From Williamsia sp. (lineage in GTDB: Bacteria; Bacteroidota; Bacteroidia; Chitinophagales; Chitinophagaceae), in NCBI GenBank assembly GCA_015069695.1, contig JADCRZ010000056.1:1-33128 (forward strand): a stretch of DNA of 33,128 nt. Direction: 5' to 3'. Below the pieces are notes generated by a model. The model did no database searches and had not been told where the DNA came from. It was given only the letters and a program-made list of their open reading frames with translations. Positions 7,471-12,395 of this stretch are shown here, piece by piece. The position numbers were made by a program, and so were the translations under genes. Each line of letters begins with the position of its first letter. Within the stretch, counting starts at the first letter, position 1.

Positions 7471-8565
7471 TTAGTCGTTGACCGAAGCTACAAAGGTTTC
7501 CATCGTCAAACCCGGGCCAAATGCAGCAGCGAACACCTGGTTGCAGCGGTTTTCATTGGGTGAATGCATCAATTCCTTCAGCACGTACAAAATGGTGGGC
7601 GACGACATATTGCCCATTTTGCGCAGCACATGAAAGCTTTCGGCAAGCGCATCCTCTTTTAGCTGAAGGCTTTTGTGGATCGCTTCCAGGATGCGTTTGC
7701 CACCCGGATGGATGCACCAGCCCGTAATGTCTTCCATCGCCAGCTTGCCATGGTGCAGCGCTTTTAAAACCAGCTGCTGAAAATCTTCTTCAATCAGTTC
7801 GGGTATATAGCCACTGAGTGTCATCAGAAAGCCGGTGGACGACAGCTCCCAGGCCATGTCTTTTTTTCCGCGGGGTATGATCTCCGAATAAAAGCTTTTA
7901 AGGTTGAGACCGCGGCGGGGGTGTGATTTGCCGGTAACAAGCACCGCCGCCGAACCATCGCCAAAAAGCATGCTGGAGGCGATGTTATCAAGCGTGGCTT
8001 CTTTTTGAAAATGGAGGGTGCAAAGTTCCGTGCATACGATCATCACATGGGCCGTTGGGTCGGCATTGCAAATGGCATCCGCGATCTTCAGGGCATGGAT
8101 CGCTGCATAGCAACCCATAAAATTAACCGAGGTGCGGAAGATATTTTTGGGCAGATCCATGAGTTCCATCACGTGCAGATCCAATCCGGGAGCGCTCATC
8201 CCGGTACAGCTGGCAGTGATGAGGTGGGTGATTTCTTCTGCTGCTGTATGACTGTCCAGGCAATTGCGGATCGCATCAACAGAAAGCGGTGCGGCCCATT
8301 TGTTATACAGGCTCATGCGCAGCTCGAGTGATGGAAAAGGTTCCATATTTTCCGAATGCGGATAGAATTTCCATTCATTCACCGGCCGGCTGTAATCGGG
8401 CAGCACAGAGTAGCGGTAATCAATCTGGCCTTGGCTGTATAGAAACTTCATTTTACGCTTGTCGATCTCATTCATCGCGTAAATGTTCTGCATAAAATGC
8501 AGGATGTCTGTTTGCAGGTGCTTATAGGCTGGTAAAGCAGTTCCTATCGATATGATCTTACTCAA
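7471..8565 (-). CDS. Type III polyketide synthase (chalcone-synthase fold)
   Basis: The 364-residue protein has the complete catalytic triad of this family: Cys152 in NFMGCYAAIHALK, His286 in WCIHPGGKRI and Asn319 in KMGNMSSPT, plus the C-terminal FGPGLTMETF. Such enzymes extend an acyl-CoA starter with malonyl-CoA and cyclise the chain to pyrones, resorcinols or phloroglucinols. The start is a TTG (MSKIISIGTALP, a typical family N terminus) that overlaps the end of the UbiA gene by 8 bp, so translation is probably coupled. Starter unit and product cannot be read from the sequence; bacterial relatives with tailoring genes often make alkylresorcinols or alkylpyrones. Confidence 0.93.
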   Translation of the reverse strand: MSKIISIGTALPAYKHLQTDILHFMQNIYAMNEIDKRKMKFLYSQGQIDYRYSVLPDYSRPVNEWKFYPHSENMEPFPSLELRMSLYNKWAAPLSVDAIRNCLDSHTAAEEITHLITASCTGMSAPGLDLHVMELMDLPKNIFRTSVNFMGCYAAIHALKIADAICNADPTAHVMIVCTELCTLHFQKEATLDNIASSMLFGDGSAAVLVTGKSHPRRGLNLKSFYSEIIPRGKKDMAWELSSTGFLMTLSGYIPELIEEDFQQLVLKALHHGKLAMEDITGWCIHPGGKRILEAIHKSLQLKEDALAESFHVLRKMGNMSSPTILYVLKELMHSPNENRCNQVFAAAFGPGLTMETFVASVND

Positions 8566-9421
8566 AGAAACGGGCGATGGTTAAGGTTAAAAAAGCGGCA
8601 CTGCTGCAACAGGAAGCCAGTATATTCATCTTCATTGTGTGGGCAAAATCAGCGGCGGCTGTGTTGCGCCATACCTTTCTTGCCCACAAAAAAAAGTAAA
8701 CAAGCACCGGAAGCATGATGATTTGCAGGATCAAAAATTGCTTCACCTCTAAATCACGCATAAAATAATAGGCCAGCACTGCAAAGGCAAAAAAATACAC
8801 AGTGCCGGTAAACAAAAAAGTATTCCTATAACCCAGTACCATGCTAATTGTTTTCACACCATCCTTTTTATCTGCTTCAAACTGGTAAATCTGCGTGAGG
8901 GGGTAAAACCCTCCGATCAGTAAACTGCTCGCCAGCATGCCGCTGGCCGGTACCTTTGTAGTGAGCGCAGGATGGCATCCATGGTATACCAGCCAGAAAG
9001 TAACCGCGCCTTGAAAGACAATGACCGTCAGGTATCCGATCAGTGGATAGCGTTTCAGCCGGATACCCCGGAAGCTGTAAGCCCTGGATGCGAGGATATA
9101 AAGACCGATGCCCAGCGCAAATGGAAAACTGATCAAAAAGCCCCCGGCAATGGCCATGCAGTCCATGATCACCGTTGCGATAAACAACTGCCGGGTGGGT
9201 TGTAAAGGTTTTTCAATACCACCAACGCTTTCCTCATCCCTGTCCATGTAAGAGTTATACCCGTTGCTTGCCGGGTATACCAGAAGGTGGAGAATAAAAA
9301 AGATTAACAAGGCCCGGCTCCAGTCAGGATTGAGCAGTCTGCTAAGGGCAAACAAGTAAACGGGCAGCAGAAAAAAAGAAAAGGGAAACCTGAGCAGTTG
9401 TATGGTTGATCGTTGGAGCAT
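8558..9421 (-). CDS. UbiA-superfamily membrane transferase of the PKS cluster
   Basis: The predicted protein has 287 residues and about eight or nine membrane helices. The first polar motif is NSYMDRDEE (56-64); the second is QFEADKKDGVKT (180-191), where many UbiA enzymes have Asp at the position of Gln180. From memory the pattern recurs in a Bacteroidota and cyanobacterial subfamily, so it may be a subfamily trait, not damage. UbiA proteins move isoprenyl groups onto aromatic rings, which suggests prenylation of the polyketide. The ATG at 9421 is chosen because the open frame further upstream is antisense to the next gene. It is the first gene of the cluster. Confidence 0.85.
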   Translation of the reverse strand: MLQRSTIQLLRFPFSFFLLPVYLFALSRLLNPDWSRALLIFFILHLLVYPASNGYNSYMDRDEESVGGIEKPLQPTRQLFIATVIMDCMAIAGGFLISFPFALGIGLYILASRAYSFRGIRLKRYPLIGYLTVIVFQGAVTFWLVYHGCHPALTTKVPASGMLASSLLIGGFYPLTQIYQFEADKKDGVKTISMVLGYRNTFLFTGTVYFFAFAVLAYYFMRDLEVKQFLILQIIMLPVLVYFFLWARKVWRNTAAADFAHTMKMNILASCCSSAAFLTLTIARFFE

Positions 9422-9427
9422 GGCGGT

Positions 9428-9435
9428 TGAAGATA
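9428..9435 (-). promoter_or_regulatory. Candidate -7 element of the UbiA-PKS operon
   Basis: TATCTTCA on the minus strand is a weak match to TAnnTTTG and ends 6 nt before the ATG of the UbiA gene. No clear -33 element is present, so the call is tentative. Confidence 0.25.
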
Positions 9436-9483
9436 ACTTTTTTTTGCAGCTTTTTCCGATTGAATGTCTGTTTGCCCGGGCCC

Positions 9484-9495
9484 TCCTGTACAGGA
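9484..9495. promoter_or_regulatory. Perfect 12-bp palindrome in divergent promoter region
   Basis: TCCTGTACAGGA is its own reverse complement. It lies in the 121-bp gap between the UbiA-PKS operon and the divergent oxidoreductase gene, just upstream of the -33 element proposed for the latter. A second perfect palindrome, GCCCGGGC, lies at 9474-9481. This is a plausible operator for a dimeric regulator, but no regulator gene is adjacent. Confidence 0.35.
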
Positions 9496-9498
9496 CAG

Positions 9499-9525
9499 TT
9501 GCCTTCTGTTTCCATCCTATCTTTG
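9499..9525 (+). promoter_or_regulatory. Candidate promoter of the F420-reductase-like gene
   Basis: TTG (9499-9501) is followed after 16 nt by TATCTTTG (9518-9525), an exact match to TAnnTTTG. The -7 element ends 17 nt before the ATG at 9543. Confidence 0.6.
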
Positions 9526-9542
9526 TGCACAAACCAAAACTT

Positions 9543-10205
9543 ATGAGTACACACAAAAAGAAAATCGGGGTACTGGGCTCAGGCATTGTTGGCCGCGTAC
9601 TCGGCGCCGCCTTCCTCAAAGAAGGGCATGAAGTGATGCTGGGCACGCGCAATCCGTTAAAAAGCGAAGTGGTGAAATGGAAGGATGAGAATGCGGACGG
9701 ACAAGCCGGCTCGTATGCCAAAGCTGCTTTCTTTGGTGAGCTGCTGGTACTGGCTGTAGAAGGTGATGTGGCAAAAGAAGTGATCCAGCAAGCCGGGTAC
9801 GACAACTTCACCGGTAAAACCGTGATCGATGCCACCAATCCTATCACCCGGGAAGCACCGCACAATGGTGTCCTGAAATACTTTACCAATCTCAATGAAT
9901 CCCTGATGGAGCAAATCCAGCACCTCCTTCCCCAGGCGCATATTGTAAAAGCATTCAACAGTGTAGGGAATGCCCTGATGTACAAACCCAGCTACAAAGA
10001 TGGCAAGCCCAGCATGTTTATTTGTGGCAATGATGATGAAGCAAAGAAAACAGTTACAGAGATATTGGATGCTTTTGGCTGGGAAGCAGAAGACATGGGC
10101 AAAGCTGAATCAGCACGCGCCATTGAGCCGCTGGCCATCCTCTGGTGCATTCCGGGCTTTTTGAAAAACGAATGGGGACACGCCTTCAAGCTCCTGAAAA
10201 ACTAA
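9543..10205 (+). CDS. NAD(P)-binding oxidoreductase, F420:NADP reductase-like
   Basis: The 220-residue protein is a single Rossmann-type domain of the family that includes F420-dependent NADP reductases. The N-terminal dinucleotide site is KIGVLGSGIVGRVLGAAF, followed by GHEVMLGTRNP, where the Arg suggests NADP preference. VIDATNPI, HIVKAFNSVG and MFICGNDDEAKK also fit the family. No cofactor F420 genes are present here and Bacteroidota generally lack F420, so the physiological partner is probably another flavin or substrate. The start at 9543 is chosen because it follows an exact -7 element; the longer open frame upstream covers the promoter. Confidence 0.85.
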   Translation: MSTHKKKIGVLGSGIVGRVLGAAFLKEGHEVMLGTRNPLKSEVVKWKDENADGQAGSYAKAAFFGELLVLAVEGDVAKEVIQQAGYDNFTGKTVIDATNPITREAPHNGVLKYFTNLNESLMEQIQHLLPQAHIVKAFNSVGNALMYKPSYKDGKPSMFICGNDDEAKKTVTEILDAFGWEAEDMGKAESARAIEPLAILWCIPGFLKNEWGHAFKLLKN

Positions 10206-10224
10206 GTTAATGATCCCTCGCTGC

Positions 10225-10232
10225 TATCTTCA
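10225..10232 (+). promoter_or_regulatory. Weak candidate -7 element of the 95-residue protein gene
   Basis: TATCTTCA is a weak match to TAnnTTTG, 17 nt before the ATG at 10250. The same spacing is seen at the stronger element upstream of the F420-reductase-like gene. Confidence 0.25.
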
Positions 10233-10249
10233 CTAAACCTGATCTATTT

Positions 10250-10537
10250 ATGACATGGCAGGAATTTGCCAATTCTCTTTCTCAAACCATGCCGCCGGCT
10301 GAGTTGTCTCCTTACTTGCAAGCTTTGTGGTTTGATGCAAAAAACGATTGGGACCGGGCGCATGAAATTGCCCAGGACGTTGATGACCGCACCGGTTCGT
10401 GGATCCATGCTTATCTGCACCGCAAGGAAGGTGATCTGGGCAATGCTGCTTATTGGTACCGCCGTGCCGGTAAGCCGGTGCCTTCATCAACGCTCCGGGA
10501 AGAATGGGAAGCCATGGTGAAAGCTTTGCTTGCTTAA
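10250..10537 (+). CDS. Small conserved protein of unknown function (HAYLHRKEGD family)
   Basis: The 95-residue soluble protein is rich in Trp and Ala, with a short helical repeat-like layout: LQALWFDAKNDWDRAHEIAQ, then SWIHAYLHRKEGDLGNAAYW, then YRRAGKPVPS. I recall near-identical HAYLHRKEGD and GNAAYWYRRAG segments in small hypothetical proteins from several phyla, but know no function. The layout resembles a single TPR/Sel1-like unit. It starts 44 bp after the oxidoreductase gene. Its stop interlocks with that of the M23 peptidase gene on the other strand. Confidence 0.8.
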   Translation: MTWQEFANSLSQTMPPAELSPYLQALWFDAKNDWDRAHEIAQDVDDRTGSWIHAYLHRKEGDLGNAAYWYRRAGKPVPSSTLREEWEAMVKALLA

Positions 10538-11247
10538 TCTTTCTTCGGGATATACTGGTTGAGCTGCAGGATGAGATCAGGATCAGGACAGTTGCTGAAA
10601 TACTTATTGCGTTCGCTCCAGCTGCATACGCCCGGGTAGTCGCCTTTGTAAACACCCATATCATACATTACCTGAAAGTGCAGGTGCGGTGGCCAGTGCC
10701 CGTTCTCATGCGGCTCTCCGATGTGGGCAATCTTTTGTGCGCGAACTACATACTGCCCCTCCTGCAGTGTGGCAATGTCTTTCAGGCTGATGTGGCCGTA
10801 CAGGGTATAAAACGGAAAGCCGTCCAGCTGGTGCAGCAGGATAAGCGTAGCGCCATAGTCGCCATAGCGGTTGTTAAAAGCAAAGCTGTGTATCATGCCG
10901 CCCAACGGCGCAAACACGGGTGTGCCGGCAGGTGCCCACAGGTCAATGCCGAGGTGCAGCCGGCGTGGTTCCTTGCCCGGAGAGCTGGCATTAAAAAGAG
11001 GGCTTTTGCTGTATACTTCCCGGTACTCACCATAACCCCCAATGCCCATTGCAGCATGGGCTGCTTTTAGTTTGCTGTCTATGTAAGCGCTGAATAATAC
11101 AATGTCTTCCAGTATATCCGCCCGCAGGTCTTTGTTGTTGGCTGTAAAATCAAGTTCCACCAGCTTGTCCTTTCGCGGATTAAATTGGACAATGGGATAA
11201 AAAGAGGATTGGTTTCTGATGAAGATGTTTTGCTGGTCTGGATTCAT
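10534..11247 (-). CDS. M23-family metallopeptidase (LytM fold)
   Basis: The product from the ATG at 11247 has 237 residues; in-frame starts at 11265 (ATG) and 11274 (GTG) add 6 or 9. The LytM zinc site is complete: HLGID (98-102) gives His and Asp, and HLH (188-190) gives the second His, with YGH (150-152) as the catalytic loop. Family members cut peptide cross-links in peptidoglycan. There is no signal peptide or membrane helice, so export or a cytoplasmic substrate must be explained. The gene converges on the small conserved protein gene with a 4-bp overlap of stop codons. Confidence 0.85.
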   Translation of the reverse strand: MNPDQQNIFIRNQSSFYPIVQFNPRKDKLVELDFTANNKDLRADILEDIVLFSAYIDSKLKAAHAAMGIGGYGEYREVYSKSPLFNASSPGKEPRRLHLGIDLWAPAGTPVFAPLGGMIHSFAFNNRYGDYGATLILLHQLDGFPFYTLYGHISLKDIATLQEGQYVVRAQKIAHIGEPHENGHWPPHLHFQVMYDMGVYKGDYPGVCSWSERNKYFSNCPDPDLILQLNQYIPKKD

Positions 11248-11267
11248 TTGCTTCCCCTGTTGCATTG

Positions 11268-11293
11268 CAAGCACCCTATGGGGTGAGTGCTTG
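11268..11293. promoter_or_regulatory. Inverted repeat around the upstream start of the M23 gene
   Basis: CAAGCAC (11268-11274) and GTGCTTG (11287-11293) form 7-bp inverted arms 12 nt apart; CACCC and GGGTG lie inside the structure. It overlaps the alternative GTG start of the peptidase gene and faces the divergent small acidic protein gene. It could be an operator or a leader hairpin. Confidence 0.35.
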
Positions 11294-11342
11294 GTACAAA
11301 TTTTTACTAAATTACATGCCTTAGTAAAGTAAACCTATTTTT

Positions 11343-11549
11343 ATGCAACCAGAAAAAAATAAGCACAGACAGGCTTCTCCCTCAACAAAAGAAAACAAAC
11401 CTGCCGACAGCGAGCATGTAAAAGAAGCTCACCAGCAGGCGGATGCTGATATAGAAAAAGACCCTGATTTTATGCCCGGTAACGAAGCCGATGATCTGGA
11501 TGAAGAAGAATCAGTAAAGCTGAATGACGATGAGAATGATTTAGTGTAG
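11343..11549 (+). CDS. Small acidic, probably disordered protein
   Basis: The predicted 68-residue protein is highly polar, with a Lys/Gln-rich N-terminal half and an Asp/Glu-rich C-terminal half (NEADDLDEEE, NDDENDLV). It has no hydrophobic core, signal peptide or known motif, and would be largely disordered. The reading frame is open from an ATG, is divergent from the M23 gene and converges on the histone-like gene. Composition alone cannot assign a function. Confidence 0.55.
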   Translation: MQPEKNKHRQASPSTKENKPADSEHVKEAHQQADADIEKDPDFMPGNEADDLDEEESVKLNDDENDLV

Positions 11550-11605
11550 GGGTTGTGGATTCTTCATCCATGCAGCAAGCAACGCGGGGTATGGACTGGG
11601 TAAAC

Positions 11606-11998
11606 TTATTTTTTCTTTCCCCAATTGTTCTCCATCGCCTTGTAAGCCTTTTTTGACACGGTGGATTTGCTTTTGGGTTTCGCTGTGCCTTTTTCCTTTT
11701 TTGCGTTGATGTTATTTACGAGGGAGTTTTTCACGCCCAGCTTGTTTTTCTTTGCGCCTTTAGCTGCTTTTTTTGCGGGTGCTGCAGATTTCTTGGAAGC
11801 GGCTTTCTTGGGAGCGGCAGCTTTTTTACTGGCTGCTTTTTTGGGAGCGGCTTTTTTAGCGGCAGGTTTAGCAGCTGCTTTTTTTGCAGGTCTGCCTACT
11901 TTTTTCGCAGGTCTGCCTGCTTTTTTTGCGGGTGCTTTTTTAGATGCAGGTGCGGCTTTTTTTGCAGCTGCTTTTTTGGGACTTTTGGAAACTGCCAT
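11606..11998 (-). CDS. Lys/Ala/Pro-rich histone H1-like DNA-binding protein
   Basis: The 130-residue product is strongly basic, built from repeats of KKAA, PAKK and SKKAA, and includes two GRPAKK units (AT-hook-like GRP cores) near residue 30. The C-terminal 30 residues (STVSKKAYKAMENNWGKKK) are less repetitive and may be a separate conserved end. Such proteins (Hc1/Hc2- or AlgP-like) bind DNA non-specifically and compact the nucleoid; that role is inferred from composition. The repetitive DNA makes the gene prone to length variation and creates a mirror open frame on the other strand, which is not a gene. Confidence 0.75.
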   Translation of the reverse strand: MAVSKSPKKAAAKKAAPASKKAPAKKAGRPAKKVGRPAKKAAAKPAAKKAAPKKAASKKAAAPKKAASKKSAAPAKKAAKGAKKNKLGVKNSLVNNINAKKEKGTAKPKSKSTVSKKAYKAMENNWGKKK

Positions 11999-12290
11999 GT
12001 CTGTTTGTTTTATGTAAGTGGTATATTATGCTGGTTCTACTGATGCCGGCGTGAATGTATACAAATTTTCTGTTTCCTACTTGTGCTCCTGCATCAATAA
12101 CAGGAGATTTTCAAAAAAAAATGCCACTTCGCCTTTTTATTTAAACACAGAATAGCGCAAGATATTGCAGCTGATGTTGATTTTTTTCATCAACAGTCGG
12201 CTGAATTTCTACAAGCCTTATACAGTATGGGTGTTGCTGCCCTGCAAAGAGGAGGAATAAACTTTGCGAGTATGATTTTTAAATTGTGTT
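11999..12290. other. Intergenic region with two hairpins, no gene supported
   Basis: No credible coding region is seen. CTCCTG (12086-12091) pairs with CAGGAG (12101-12106) across a 9-nt loop. TGTTGAT (12175-12181) pairs with ATCAACA (12189-12195) across a 7-nt T-rich loop. Neither is followed by a strong T tract on the plus strand. The right part should hold the promoter of the small membrane ORF at 12291: TTG (12234-12236) and the imperfect -7 AAACTTTG (12259-12266), 22 nt apart. Confidence 0.4.
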
Positions 12291-12395
12291 ATGCTGATCC
12301 CTATTGTGCTTGTTATTGTGGTAATTGGAATTGTTGCATTTCTTGTTGTTTCAGCAAAGAAAAAAAGTTCCGGTGAAGACATAGGAGGAAGATGA
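12291..12395 (+). CDS. Candidate 34-residue single-span membrane protein
   Basis: Starting at ATG 12291, the frame encodes MLIPIVLVIVVIGIVAFLVV, then SAKKKSSGEDIGGR and a TGA stop. That is one continuous hydrophobic helix (2-21) followed by a short basic tail, a common design of bacterial small membrane proteins with the positive end inside. The stop abuts the leuS stop on the opposite strand without overlap. GGAGGA (12251-12256) lies about 35 nt upstream, too far for a ribosome binding site. A second, Cys-rich frame (12227-12379) overlaps it; the hydrophobic one looks more protein-like. Confidence 0.45.
   Translation: MLIPIVLVIVVIGIVAFLVVSAKKKSSGEDIGGR

Noticed and set aside
9402-9542. An N-terminal extension of the F420-reductase-like protein
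   Set aside because: It covers an exact -7 promoter element and the region upstream of the Rossmann fold; the ATG at 9543 gives the usual family N terminus.
9422-9985. An open frame extending the UbiA-type protein upstream by 188 residues
   Set aside because: It is antisense to the F420-reductase-like gene and crosses its promoter. The extension has no membrane-protein character and the UbiA family starts near MLQRSTIQLLRFP.
11661-12017. A 118-residue hydrophobic Ala/Phe-rich frame on the plus strand
   Set aside because: It is the mirror of the Lys/Ala repeats of the histone-like gene; long open mirrors are expected from such repetitive codons.
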